A stretch of DNA of 64,000 nucleotides, from assembly GCF_001476895.1 (NCBI RefSeq), contig NZ_LDTB01000013.1, forward strand, positions 1 to 64,000, in the 5' to 3' direction. The position numbers were made by a program, and so were the translations under genes. Shown here piece after piece: positions 44,379-53,099 of the stretch (the stretch's first letter is position 1; the number at the start of each line of letters is the position of its first letter). This DNA comes from Sphingomonas endophytica (GTDB taxonomy: Bacteria > Pseudomonadota > Alphaproteobacteria > Sphingomonadales > Sphingomonadaceae). Under the pieces are notes generated by a model. The model ran no database searches, was not told where the DNA came from, and worked only from the letters and a program-made list of their open reading frames with translations.

Positions 44379-45398
44379 ATGCATCGTCCCGCACTTTCTG
44401 TCGTCGTCCCCTGTTACAACGAAGAAGCCACGCTGCCGCTGCTCCACGCCCGCGTCTCGGCGGCGGCGCGCGCGGCGGTGGGCGACGATCACGAGATCGT
44501 GCTGGTCAACGACGGATCGCGCGACGGCAGCTGGGCGGCGATGCAGCGGCTGGCGAACGAGGACGCGCGGGTCGTCGCGATCAACCTGTCGCGCAACCAC
44601 GGCCATCAACTGGCACTGACCGCCGGGCTGGATCTGTGCGCGGGCGAGCAGATCCTCATCATCGATGCCGATCTTCAGGATCCGCCGGAGCTGCTGGCCG
44701 ACATGCGGCTGGCGATGGCGCGCGACCAGGCCGATGTCGTCTATGCCGTGCGGCGCAAGCGCGATGGCGAGACGTTCTTCAAGAAGGCGACCGCCGCCGC
44801 TTTCTATCGCGTGCTCGACCGCGTGACCGATACCCCGATCCCGCTCGACACCGGCGATTTCCGGCTGATGAGCAGGCGCGCGCTCGACGCCTTGCTGGCG
44901 CTGCCCGAACAGGCGCGCTTCATTCGCGGCATGGTGGCGTGGGTCGGGTTCCGGCAGGTGCCCTTCCCCTACGACCGGGCCGAGCGGCATGCGGGCGAGA
45001 CGAACTACCCGCTCGGCAAGATGGTGCGGCTGGCGCTGGATGCCGTGACCGGCTTCTCGACCGCGCCGCTGCGCTGGGCGAGCCATCTGTCGGTGATCCT
45101 GGCCGGCTGTTCGCTGCTGCTGCTGTTCTATATCGGCTGGGGCTATTTCGTCAGCGACCGGGTGCAGGGCTGGACCTCGACGATGCTGGTCGTCGTCGTC
45201 CTGTCGTCGATCCAGATGTTCGTGCTGGGCATGATCGGCGAATATCTGGGCCGCCTGTATATCGAAGCGAAGCGGCGCCCGCTCTATCTGGTCGCCGACA
45301 TCGCCGGCACCGCGCACGGCCGCGCGACGCTGGGCTTCCAGGCGGCGGCGACGCGGATTCCCGACGCGCAGGTCGCGGGGGAAGAGCCGGGCGAATAA
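44379..45398 (+). CDS. GtrB/DPM1-type membrane glycosyltransferase
   Basis: A 339-residue GT2 enzyme that probably transfers a sugar to undecaprenyl phosphate. The N-terminal strand SVVVPCYNEEATLPLL and the metal-binding IDADLQDPPELL (DXD) mark the GT-A domain. The catalytic ARFIRGMVAWVG and PYDRAERHAGETNYPLGKM segments follow. Two hydrophobic helices (about 240-275 and 280-305) anchor it. The downstream flippase GtrA and tailoring enzyme are not adjacent, so the glycan is unknown. The ATG at 44379 is 206 bp after the M48 gene, behind a repeat. Confidence 0.85.
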   Translation: MHRPALSVVVPCYNEEATLPLLHARVSAAARAAVGDDHEIVLVNDGSRDGSWAAMQRLANEDARVVAINLSRNHGHQLALTAGLDLCAGEQILIIDADLQDPPELLADMRLAMARDQADVVYAVRRKRDGETFFKKATAAAFYRVLDRVTDTPIPLDTGDFRLMSRRALDALLALPEQARFIRGMVAWVGFRQVPFPYDRAERHAGETNYPLGKMVRLALDAVTGFSTAPLRWASHLSVILAGCSLLLLFYIGWGYFVSDRVQGWTSTMLVVVVLSSIQMFVLGMIGEYLGRLYIEAKRRPLYLVADIAGTAHGRATLGFQAAATRIPDAQVAGEEPGE

Positions 45399-45471
45399 GT
45401 CGCTCCCCGCCGCCATACCGTCCGCCTTTTCGACGTTTCCGCGTCGCCTCCGCCGCCCCCGCGTCCTTTCC

Positions 45472-45564
45472 GTCATTCTCGCGGAGGCGGGAATCCAGAC
45501 ACACAGGTCCGTCGATAGAAGCGAAACGTCAGAGGTTCTGGATTCCCGCTTTCGCGGGAATGAC
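45472..45564. repeat. 93-bp GTCATTCTCGCGG element, copy A
   Basis: Begins GTCATTCTCGCGGAGGCGGG and ends GCGGGAATGAC, with inverted CCAG/CTGG boundaries. Same length and about a dozen mismatches, by eye, to the reverse complement of 57845-57937, including the loop. It lies between gtrB-like and lysC. Confidence 0.8.
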
Positions 45565-45608
45565 GATGGTTGGCGGGAAGAGGGGAGCGGAAGGCCCGCC
45601 CCCGCCCG

Positions 45609-46880
45609 TTACGCCGCCTCTTCGGCGTCCAGCCCGTACGCCGTGTGCAGCACGCGCACCGCCAGTTCGGTCTCGTCCTCGTGGATCAGGACCGATACCT
45701 TGATCTCGCTGGTCGAGATCGCCTGAATGTTGATGCCGCGCGCGCCCAGCGTGGTGAACATCGTGCTGGCGACGCCCGCATGGCTGCGCATCCCGACGCC
45801 GACGACGCTGATCTTCGCCACGCGCGTGTCGTGGATCAGCTCGCCGAAGCCGATCGCTTCGCGCGCCTGGTTCAGCGCCTCGATCGAGCGCGGCAGGTCG
45901 GCCGAGGGTACGGTGAAGGTCACGTCGGTCGCGCTGGTGCTTCCGCTGCTGCGATGTGCGATATTCTGGATGATCATATCGACGTTGATGTTCGCCGCCG
46001 CCAGCGGCTCGAAGATGCTGGCAACCGATCCGGGCTTGTCGGGGACGCTGGTCAGCGTGATCTTGGCCTCGTTCTTGTCGTGCGCGATCCCGGTGATGAG
46101 CTGGCGTTCCACGTCTTCGATCTCCTCTTCGCCCACGATCATCGTACCGGGCAATGTGTCCGCCATCGGTGCGTCATCGCCCGTGAACGACGACAGCACC
46201 TGGACGCGGACCTTTTCCTTCATGGCCAGCCCGACCGAGCGGGTCTGGAGCACCTTGGCGCCGACGCTGGCGAGTTCCAGCATCTCCTCATAGGTCACCT
46301 TCGCCAGCTTGCGCGCGCGCGGCACGATCCGCGGGTCGGTGGTATAGACCCCGTCGACATCGGTGTAGATATCGCAGCGGTCGGCCTTCATCGCCGCCGC
46401 CACCGCCACCGCCGACGTATCCGATCCGCCGCGCCCCAGCGTCGTGATGCGGCCGTCCGCCGACACGCCCTGGAAGCCGGGGATCACCGCCACCTCGCCC
46501 GCCGCCAGGCTGGCGTCGAGCGCGGCGGTGTCGATCGTGCCGATCCGCGCCTTGGCGAAGGCGTCGTCGGTGTTGATCGGCAATTGCCAGCCCAGCCACG
46601 AGCGCGCCGGTACGCCGATCGCCTGCAACGCGATCGCCAGCAGCCCGCTGGTGATCTGTTCGCCCGCCGCGACCACAACGTCATATTCGCGCGGATCATA
46701 CAGCGGCGAGGCTTCGCGACAGAAGCCGACCAGTCGGTCGGTTTCGCCCGCCATCGCGGAGACGACCACCGCGACCTGGTTGCCGGCGGCGGCCTCGCGT
46801 TTCACCCGCGCGGCGACGGAGCGTATCCGCTCGATCCCCGCCATCGAGGTGCCGCCGAATTTCATGACGATGCGCGCCAA
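45609..46880 (-). CDS. lysC: Aspartate kinase
   Basis: A 423-residue enzyme phosphorylating aspartate in lysine, threonine and methionine synthesis. The kinase domain begins with the ATP-binding KFGGTSMAG; FQGVSADGRITTLGRGGSDT is the substrate/nucleotide site. Two C-terminal ACT domains (LTSVPDKPGSVASIFEPLAA and VVGVGMRSHAGVASTMFTTL) bind feedback inhibitors. The start is TTG at 46880, giving the usual MARIVMKFGG; a GGA lies 7 nt upstream, whereas the ATG at 46865 would remove the first conserved residues. Divergent from ubiG over 52 bp. Confidence 0.94.
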   Translation of the reverse strand: MARIVMKFGGTSMAGIERIRSVAARVKREAAAGNQVAVVVSAMAGETDRLVGFCREASPLYDPREYDVVVAAGEQITSGLLAIALQAIGVPARSWLGWQLPINTDDAFAKARIGTIDTAALDASLAAGEVAVIPGFQGVSADGRITTLGRGGSDTSAVAVAAAMKADRCDIYTDVDGVYTTDPRIVPRARKLAKVTYEEMLELASVGAKVLQTRSVGLAMKEKVRVQVLSSFTGDDAPMADTLPGTMIVGEEEIEDVERQLITGIAHDKNEAKITLTSVPDKPGSVASIFEPLAAANINVDMIIQNIAHRSSGSTSATDVTFTVPSADLPRSIEALNQAREAIGFGELIHDTRVAKISVVGVGMRSHAGVASTMFTTLGARGINIQAISTSEIKVSVLIHEDETELAVRVLHTAYGLDAEEAA

Positions 46881-46932
46881 TGCCGTATCCAAACGCCTTG
46901 GGATGAGAGGGGCGCCCTGATAGGAAGCGCGC

Positions 46933-47694
46933 ATGACCGACGCAAGCGTAACAACCGCAACCACTACTAACATCGCTCACGCCTCCGTGGTGGCGGGCGA
47001 GGCGGCGCATTTCGGGAAGCTGGCCGCGCAATGGTGGGATCCGAACGGCTCGTCGGCGATGCTCCACCGGCTGAACCCGGTTCGGCTGCGCTATCTGCGT
47101 GCGGCCATCGACCGGCATTGGGACCTCGACGATCGCAGCTTCACCCCGCTGACGGGCAAGAGCGCGCTCGACATGGGCTGCGGCGCGGGGCTGCTGGCCG
47201 AGCCACTGGCGCGGATGGGTGCGCGCGTGACGGCGGTCGATGCGGCGGCGGAGAATGTCGCGGTCGCGCGCCTCCATGCCGAGGGGCGCGGCCTGTCGAT
47301 CGACTATCGCGCCGGCGGGGTCGAGGCGGTGGCGGGCGAGACGTTCGATCTGGTCTGCTCGATGGAGGTCGTCGAGCATGTGTCCGATCCGCGCGCCTTC
47401 GTCGCCGGACTGGCGGCGGCGGTCGCTCCCGGCGGGCTGCTGGTGATGAGCACGCCCAACCGGACGTGGTGGTCGCGCATCGCGCTGGTCGAGGCGGCGG
47501 AGCGGCTCGGGCAAATCCCGCGCGGCACCCATGACTGGGACAAGTTCCTGACGCCTGACGAACTATCGGCGATGGTCGCGGATGCGGGGTTCGACGTGAT
47601 CGACACGACCGGCCTGTCGCTGGGCGCGAGCGGGTTCGTGCTGGGCGGCTCGACCGCGCTGGATTATCTCGTGACGGCGGTGCGGGCGGACTGA
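46933..47694 (+). CDS. ubiG: Ubiquinone 3-O-methyltransferase
   Basis: A 253-residue SAM-dependent methyltransferase catalysing both O-methylations in ubiquinone synthesis. Conserved parts are FGKLAAQWWDPNGSSAMLHR, the SAM motif LDMGCGAGLLAEPLARMG, the acidic VDAAAEN, LVCSMEVVEHVSDP and MSTPNRTWWSRI. The unusually Thr-rich start (TDASVTTATTTN) precedes the core. Divergently transcribed from lysC with a short 52-bp shared region. Cytoplasmic or membrane-peripheral. Confidence 0.95.
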   Translation: MTDASVTTATTTNIAHASVVAGEAAHFGKLAAQWWDPNGSSAMLHRLNPVRLRYLRAAIDRHWDLDDRSFTPLTGKSALDMGCGAGLLAEPLARMGARVTAVDAAAENVAVARLHAEGRGLSIDYRAGGVEAVAGETFDLVCSMEVVEHVSDPRAFVAGLAAAVAPGGLLVMSTPNRTWWSRIALVEAAERLGQIPRGTHDWDKFLTPDELSAMVADAGFDVIDTTGLSLGASGFVLGGSTALDYLVTAVRAD

Positions 47695-47798
47695 CTCCGT
47701 CCCCGGTCATCGCTGCGACACCGGCCCCGCCGGTCTATCGGTCACGGCGTACGGCGTGCGGTAATAAACCTCGCCCATGCGGGGATCGACCTAGCCGA

Positions 47799-48029
47799 TC
47801 ACCCGCGCGACTTGTCGGTCCGTCGCTCGACCATCTGTTCGCCGTTGCGCTGACACGCCGCGCTGACCACCGGTGAGTCGATATCGGTATTGCGCGCCAG
47901 GGCCGCCGGCATCGCCGCCTGGCATTGCTGCACCGTCGCGTAATGCGCCGGCTCGATCCGGGCCGTGGCGCATCCGGCGGAGGCGTCGCCGCAGCCCATG
48001 ATCGCCATCACGAAGAACGCCGTTTCCAT
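47799..48029 (-). CDS. Small Cys-containing conserved-type hypothetical protein
   Basis: A 76-residue protein beginning METAFFVMAIMGCGDASAGC, a pattern I recognise from short alphaproteobacterial proteins of unknown function. Four Cys residues (positions 13, 20, 36 and 59) could form two disulfides or bind metal. The N-terminus is mildly hydrophobic but too short to be a clear signal peptide. A strong GGAGGGTGAG precedes the ATG at 48029. It is convergent with ubiG and divergent from the ABC transporter at 48120. Confidence 0.6.
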   Translation of the reverse strand: METAFFVMAIMGCGDASAGCATARIEPAHYATVQQCQAAMPAALARNTDIDSPVVSAACQRNGEQMVERRTDKSRG

Positions 48030-48119
48030 CTCACCCTCCGATCATGACAAGAACGAACGTCGAACCGCCGCGTTCCGCCCCCGCCATTGACGCCCGCGGC
48101 GTGAACCCCGACATCTGGA

Positions 48120-49940
48120 ATGCCCATGCCGCCCGATACATCGACCCGATCCGCCGTCGAGCGCCCCTTGCTGCCGACGCTTCGCCGCTTCCTGCCCGAT
48201 CTGTGGCCCGCCGATGCGCCGGGCATGAAGCTGCGCGTGGTCGGCGCGATGACGCTGGTCCTGCTGTCGAAACTGGTGCAGGTGTACGGCGCGCCGTTCG
48301 CGCTGCAGGGTGCGGTCGACGGCATGGGCGTGCCGACAACCCCGGTGTCGCTCGTCATCCTGCTGATCGTCGGCTATGCGGCGGCGCGCTTCGGCAGCAC
48401 CTTGTTCGACAACCTGCGCAACACGGTGTTCGAGCGCGTCGGGCAGGAAGCGACGCGGCGGCTGGCGGCGCGCGTCTTCCGCCACCTCCACCAGCTGTCG
48501 CTGCGCTTTCACCTCGAACGCCGCACCGGCGCGGTGACGAAGGTGGTCGAACGCGGGACCAAGAGCATCGACACGATGCTCTACTTCCTCCTGTTCAACA
48601 TCGCGCCGACCGTGCTGGAGTTGGCACTGGTTCTCGGCATCTTCTGGGTGAAGTTCGGCTGGCCGCTCGTCGCGGGCACGGTTGCGATGGTCGCGCTGTA
48701 CATCTGGTTCACGCGGATCGTCACCGACTGGCGCTCCAGCTTGCGCGAGCGGATGAACGACCTCGATACCGGCGCGGTCGCCCATGCGGTCGACTCGCTG
48801 CTGAACTTCGAGACCGTGAAATATTTCGGGGCCGAGGAGCGCGAGGCGCAGCGCTACGACAAGGCGATGCGCGCCTATGCCGATGCCGCGGTGGTCAGCG
48901 AGAACAGCCTGGCGTGGCTCAACATCGGGCAGGCCGCGATCACCAACGTGATGCTGGCGGGCGGCATGGCGTGGGTCGCCTGGGGCTGGAGCCGGGGCGC
49001 CTTCACCGCCGGTGAGGTGGTGCTGGTGTCGACCTTGCTGTCGCAGCTCTTTCGTCCGCTCGACCTGCTCGGCATGGTGTATCGCACGATCCGGCAAGGC
49101 GCGATCGATATGGGCGCGATGTTCGACCTGATCGATACCCCGTCCGAGGTGGTCGACACGCCCGCCGCCCCCGACCTGCTGGTGACGCGCGGCGCGGTGC
49201 GATTCGAGAATGTCGTGTTCGGCTATGATAAGGGCGCGACGATCCTGAAGGGGATCGACCTCGACGTCCCCGCCGGCACGACCTGCGCGGTGGTCGGTCC
49301 GTCGGGGGCGGGCAAGTCGACGCTCGCGCGGCTGATGTACCGCTTCTACGACGTGAACGAGGGGCGGATCACGATCGATGGGCAGGATATCGCGGGCGTG
49401 ACGCAGGCGTCGTTGCGCGCCGCGATCGGGATCGTCCCGCAGGATACGGTGCTGTTCAACGACACGATCGGCTACAACATCGCTTATGGTCGCGCCGGGG
49501 CGGATCAAGCCGCGATCGAACAGGCCGCGCGCGGCGCGGCGATCGCCGGCTTCATCGAGCGGCAGGCGGACGGCTATGCCACGCGGGTCGGCGAGCGCGG
49601 GCTGAAGCTGTCGGGCGGCGAGAAGCAGCGCGTGGCGATCGCGCGCACCTTGCTGAAGGATCCGCCGCTCCTGATCCTCGACGAGGCTACCAGCGCGCTC
49701 GACAGCCGTACCGAGGCGGAGATCATGGAGACGCTGGAGGCGATCGAACGCGGCCGCACCACGATCGTGATCGCGCACCGCCTGTCGACGATCGTCAACG
49801 CCGACCAGATCGTGGTGCTGGAGGCCGGCCGCGTGGTCGAGCGCGGATCGCACGCCGACCTGCTGGCGGCGGGCGGTCTGTATGCGGAGATGTGGGCGCG
49901 GCAGGCGCAGGAGCAGGAGGAAGCGCTGGCGGTGGAGTGA
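48120..49940 (+). CDS. ABC transporter, Atm1/HMT1-type half-transporter
   Basis: A 606-residue ABC half-transporter: six membrane helices in the first 330 residues (FHLERRTGAVTKVVERGTKS is the characteristic Atm1 loop), then an ATPase domain with Walker A GPSGAGKSTL, signature LSGGEKQRVAIARTL, Walker B LLILDEATSALD and the H-loop IVIAHRLST. The family exports glutathione-linked sulfur compounds or heavy-metal conjugates across the inner membrane. Start at 48120 (MPMPP) or the ATG two codons later. No partner gene is coupled. Cargo is inferred from family only. Confidence 0.9.
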   Translation: MPMPPDTSTRSAVERPLLPTLRRFLPDLWPADAPGMKLRVVGAMTLVLLSKLVQVYGAPFALQGAVDGMGVPTTPVSLVILLIVGYAAARFGSTLFDNLRNTVFERVGQEATRRLAARVFRHLHQLSLRFHLERRTGAVTKVVERGTKSIDTMLYFLLFNIAPTVLELALVLGIFWVKFGWPLVAGTVAMVALYIWFTRIVTDWRSSLRERMNDLDTGAVAHAVDSLLNFETVKYFGAEEREAQRYDKAMRAYADAAVVSENSLAWLNIGQAAITNVMLAGGMAWVAWGWSRGAFTAGEVVLVSTLLSQLFRPLDLLGMVYRTIRQGAIDMGAMFDLIDTPSEVVDTPAAPDLLVTRGAVRFENVVFGYDKGATILKGIDLDVPAGTTCAVVGPSGAGKSTLARLMYRFYDVNEGRITIDGQDIAGVTQASLRAAIGIVPQDTVLFNDTIGYNIAYGRAGADQAAIEQAARGAAIAGFIERQADGYATRVGERGLKLSGGEKQRVAIARTLLKDPPLLILDEATSALDSRTEAEIMETLEAIERGRTTIVIAHRLSTIVNADQIVVLEAGRVVERGSHADLLAAGGLYAEMWARQAQEQEEALAVE

Positions 49941-49949
49941 TGCGACGTC

Positions 49950-49967
49950 GTCATTGCGAGCGTAGCG
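49950..49967. repeat. Half element of the GTCATTGCGAGCG family
   Basis: GTCATTGCGAGCGTAGCG matches one arm of the 44211 element exactly; the other arm is missing. It lies between the ABC transporter and the convergent PLD gene. Confidence 0.65.
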
Positions 49968-49983
49968 CGCCTCCGCATGAACC

Positions 49984-51147
49984 CTATTCCTCGTCGATCC
50001 CCCAGTTCAGCCCGCGCGAGATCGCCGGGTCCGCCACCGCCGTCAGCAGGTACGCCACGAACTGCTTCGTCCGCTGCCACCACCCGGTCGCCGCGCGATA
50101 GGCATCGACCGTCACCTCCTGCGACTGCGCGATCTCGCCGTCCACATACCCCCGGACATGCGCCGCAAAGGCCGCATCCTCGATCCGCAACATCAGTTCC
50201 AGATTGATGAACAGGCTGCGCATGTCGAAATTGGCGCTGCCGACCCAGGTCGCGTCATCGACGACGTACAGCTTGGTATGCAGCTTCGTCGCGGCATATT
50301 CCCAGATCCGCACGCCCTTGCGCAGCAACCCGGCATAGGTGAAGCGCGATGCCGCGATCGTGACATTGTTGTCGGAGCGCGCCGCCGTCACCACCCGCAC
50401 CTCCGCACGGCGCTTGCCCGCGCGATCCAGCCGGCGCAACACGGTCGGGCTGGGTGTGAAATAGCCCGCGATGATGTCGATCCGGCGCGCGTGGCGCATG
50501 TCGGCGCGGATCGCACGCGCCCAGGGCGACAGATGCCGCGTCGGCCCGCCGATCAGCCAGCGCAGCCGCCCGTCGCGTTCGCTCCATCGCGCCAGCGCCT
50601 TGTTCAGCCGCCGGATGCGCCCGCCGCGCTCGATCCCGTCGTGCAGCGCATCGAAATAGCCCGCCATTCGCGCCGCCGCCGGACCTTCGAGCAACAGGCC
50701 CAGGTCGCGCCACGCCTGCTCTCTGGGCGTGCCGAAATAATCGTCCTCGATATTGAACCCGCCGATGATGATCCGCGGGCGCGATTCGGCATCGGCCAGC
50801 GCCAGCTTCTGGTGGTTGCGCAGCAGATAGCGTCGCCCGACGCGCGGCGAGAAGCGGCACACCGATACGCCCGCGTCGCGCAACGGGACGAAGAAGGCGT
50901 CGCCCTCGCTGCCGAAGCCATCGACGATCAACGTCACCCGCACCCCGCGCCGCGCGGCGGCGGCCAGCGCGGCGTTGACCCGCCGCCCGGTCGCGTCGTC
51001 GGCATAGATGTAATAGAGGATGCGCAGCGATGCTTCCGCGCCGTCGATCAGCGCCAGCAGCCCGTCGAGCCGGCGCGGTCCGGTATCGAGCAGCGTCAGG
51101 CGGTTGCCGTCGACCGTGAACGTGGGTTGCGGGGCGGCGTCCTCCAT
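49984..51147 (-). CDS. Phospholipase D-family protein (cardiolipin synthase-like)
   Basis: A 387-residue protein with two HKD motifs: HQKLALAD (His112, Lys114, Asp119) followed by GGFNIEDD, and HTKLYVVD (His290, Lys292, Asp297) followed by VGSANFD. This two-motif arrangement within ~390 residues, without N-terminal membrane helices, matches the short ClsB-type cardiolipin synthases and related PLD nucleases/transferases. It probably makes cardiolipin from phosphatidylglycerol. The start is the ATG at 51147, as longer extensions enter the rpoZ promoter. Confidence 0.82.
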   Translation of the reverse strand: MEDAAPQPTFTVDGNRLTLLDTGPRRLDGLLALIDGAEASLRILYYIYADDATGRRVNAALAAAARRGVRVTLIVDGFGSEGDAFFVPLRDAGVSVCRFSPRVGRRYLLRNHQKLALADAESRPRIIIGGFNIEDDYFGTPREQAWRDLGLLLEGPAAARMAGYFDALHDGIERGGRIRRLNKALARWSERDGRLRWLIGGPTRHLSPWARAIRADMRHARRIDIIAGYFTPSPTVLRRLDRAGKRRAEVRVVTAARSDNNVTIAASRFTYAGLLRKGVRIWEYAATKLHTKLYVVDDATWVGSANFDMRSLFINLELMLRIEDAAFAAHVRGYVDGEIAQSQEVTVDAYRAATGWWQRTKQFVAYLLTAVADPAISRGLNWGIDEE

Positions 51148-51264
51148 GCGCGCGGAGATGGCGTGCGGCGCGCGCGGCGGCAAGGACAGGCTTTCCTTGA
51201 CGGATCGCGGGCCAGCGGCTACCTGCCCCAGCTTCCCTGAGTCTATCGTCAAGAGGATACGCGG

Positions 51265-51609
51265 ATGGCGCGCGTCACCGTCGAGGATTGCGTCGACAAG
51301 ATCCCGAACCGCTTCGATCTGGTCCTGCTCGCCGCCCAGCGCGCGCGGCAGGTGTCGGGTGGGGCCGAACTGACGATCGACCGCGATCGTGACAAGAACC
51401 CGGTCGTCGCGCTGCGCGAGATCGCCGAGGAAACCGTGCGTCCCAAGGAACTGCACGAATCGGTGGTCCAGAGCCTGCAGCGCGTCCAGATCGACGACGA
51501 GGAAGAGGCCGACGAGATCGGCAGCCTGGCCGCCTCGGCCGAGGCACTGCGCCTCACCGCCGTTGCCCCGCCGCGCAACCAGAATCTGGGTGCCGATTAC
51601 GACGGCTGA
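51265..51609 (+). CDS. rpoZ: RNA polymerase omega subunit
   Basis: A 114-residue protein that stabilises the beta' subunit. The conserved helices [20 protein letters not shown] and RARQVSGG, then [10 protein letters not shown], match the family. AAGAGGA lies upstream of the ATG. Followed by a strong terminator, so it is a single-gene transcript; spoT/rel, its usual neighbour in other bacteria, is 10 kb away here. Cytoplasmic. Confidence 0.95.
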   Translation: MARVTVEDCVDKIPNRFDLVLLAAQRARQVSGGAELTIDRDRDKNPVVALREIAEETVRPKELHESVVQSLQRVQIDDEEEADEIGSLAASAEALRLTAVAPPRNQNLGADYDG

Positions 51610-51632
51610 TCCGGTTCGGATTGCGGGCAACG

Positions 51633-51670
51633 AAAGGGCCGGTCGCTCGTCGTGAGCGGCCGGCCCTTTT
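51633..51670 (+). terminator. Rho-independent terminator of rpoZ
   Basis: A 13-bp stem (51636-51648 with 51654-51666, one G-U pair) with a 5-nt loop, flanked by AAA and TTTT, lies 24 bp after the rpoZ stop. Confidence 0.8.
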
Positions 51671-51718
51671 CCATGTTCTGTCGTCGTCGCCTCTCCACAC
51701 CGTCAGCCGCTTTTGTCG

Positions 51719-51824
51719 GTCACCCCGGCGCAGGCCGGGGTCTTGTTCCGGCACGATCGTGACGACGCGCAACACCTTGTCACGATCGCCTTCCCAACTG
51801 GGCCCCGGCTTTCGCAGCGGTGAC
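51719..51824. repeat. 106-bp GTCACCCCGGCG element with nested inverted repeat
   Basis: Outer arms GTCACCCCGG and the complementary CCCCGGC...GGTGAC face each other. Inside lies a perfect 10-bp inverted pair, CGATCGTGAC (51754-51763) and GTCACGATCG (51779-51788). It is in the gap between rpoZ and the ThuA gene. Confidence 0.6.
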
Positions 51825-51865
51825 GATGTGTATGGGTGTGGAGGGCGGACCGTCGCCGGTGGCGC

Positions 51866-52666
51866 CTATTTCCCGGCCGCCCAGCGGACCGCATTGGTCA
51901 GCACACGCCGCATGTTGGGATCGTCATACGCCTCGGGATCGTGCCCCATCGCCGAATAGAAGACATGTCCCCTGGCGCGCGGATTGACCCACATCACGGG
52001 ATGTTCGGCACCCATCGCCAGCTTCTCGCCGGTCCGGTACGACCCCTCGTCCACCCGCGCCAGCACCGTCATTCCCTTGGCCGCCGGATTGCCGGAAAAG
52101 GAATACCACTCGTCGCGAGCCATCCACGGCTGCGTGACGCCCGCCATCACCGGATGGGTGGGCTGCTCGATCACCACCTTCGCCGACTGGATATGATCCT
52201 CGCCGTTCGGATGGCCGATGAAGGTCGTGCCGATGATCGTGTCGGCGTACCAGGCGTCCTTGTGGCTGTCGTCGCCGGCCGCATGGAGCGCCACCACCCC
52301 GCCGCCGCGCGCCACGAAGCGCGCGAACGCCGCCTTCTGGTCGGGCGTCAGGAAATCGCCGCTTGCGCTGTTCAGCACCACTACCGAGAAATGCCGCAGC
52401 GCCTTGTCGTTGAACACCGCCGCATTCTCGGTGACATAGCTCTTGCGCCCCAGATCGGTGGCGATCCCGCGCAGCACGTCGTTGGAATGCGGGATATGCT
52501 CGAAATGGCGCCAGCCGTTCGTCTTCGACACGATCAACACCGCGCCGCTCAGCCCGGCGGGCAGCACCGGCGCGACCCGGTCATAGGTCGGCGGCGGCAG
52601 GTGCGGATTGCCACCCGCCTGCATCAACGCCAACGTTCCGACCAGCAACAAGGCCTTCAGCATCAT
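51866..52666 (-). CDS. Exported ThuA-domain protein
   Basis: A 266-residue protein with an N-terminal signal (MMLKALLLVGTLALMQAG) and a ThuA domain: VLIVSKTNGWRHFEHIPHSN, HFSVVVLNSASGDFLTPDQK, GGGVVALHAAGDDSHKDAWY and HPVMWVNPRARGHVFYSAMG. ThuA-like proteins occur in trehalose and other sugar catabolism and have a class I amidotransferase-like fold without its catalytic Cys. GGAGAGGG precedes the ATG. No sugar-transport or dehydrogenase partners adjoin. Likely periplasmic; function unproven. Confidence 0.85.
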   Translation of the reverse strand: MMLKALLLVGTLALMQAGGNPHLPPPTYDRVAPVLPAGLSGAVLIVSKTNGWRHFEHIPHSNDVLRGIATDLGRKSYVTENAAVFNDKALRHFSVVVLNSASGDFLTPDQKAAFARFVARGGGVVALHAAGDDSHKDAWYADTIIGTTFIGHPNGEDHIQSAKVVIEQPTHPVMAGVTQPWMARDEWYSFSGNPAAKGMTVLARVDEGSYRTGEKLAMGAEHPVMWVNPRARGHVFYSAMGHDPEAYDDPNMRRVLTNAVRWAAGK

Positions 52667-52756
52667 CCCTCTCCCACCCCGGCGACCGTCGGCTGCGTGC
52701 GGCGCGACGCGCGGTCCTTATCATGAGCGGCGGACCCTATCGCCTCGGCCGATCCG

Positions 52757-53070
52757 ATGAAACCGGATATCCGCCATGAATTCCACCACATCGGCAAGTT
52801 CACGGCCGACCATCCGGGGCGCTTCCGCATCCGATGGCATCGCTTCACGGCCGATTCCCCGCTCCACCCGCTGATCCGCACCGTGCCAGATCCGGCGTTC
52901 AAGGTGGACGATCTCGCCGCCGCGATCGCGGACGAGACGGTGCCGCTCGGTCCCATGAGCCGATCGACGGCTATCGCGTCGCGATCATCGACGACGGCGG
53001 CGTGCCGGTCGAGCTGATCGAGATCGACCTGCCCGACGAGGAAATCCGGGCGCATGCGCGGCGAGGGGTT
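52757..53070 (+). pseudogene. Decayed VOC-family (glyoxalase-like) gene
   Basis: Begins with ATG at 52757 (MKPDIRHEFHHIGKF) and continues with FRIRWHRFTADSPLHPLIRT and FKVDDLAAAIADETVPLGP, typical of a short VOC protein. At 52954/52955 one base is missing: restoring it would continue as YEPIDGYRVAIIDDGGVPVE LIEIDLPDEEI, the expected C-terminal half. The segment after HHIG also lacks about 20 residues usual in this family, and the restored frame has no natural stop before running into the convergent gene. Hence frameshifted, internally deleted and truncated. Confidence 0.7.
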
Positions 53071-53099
53071 GCTGTGCCGGCGGTCACGCGCGCGGCGTC

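Noticed and set aside
45570..46970. A 466-codon plus-strand frame opposite lysC
   Set aside because: Shadow of aspartate kinase, which shows all kinase and ACT motifs on the minus strand.
49984..51630. A longer start for the PLD gene upstream of 51147
   Set aside because: The extension overlaps rpoZ antisense and is Arg/Gln-rich without homology; 51147 begins the conserved part.
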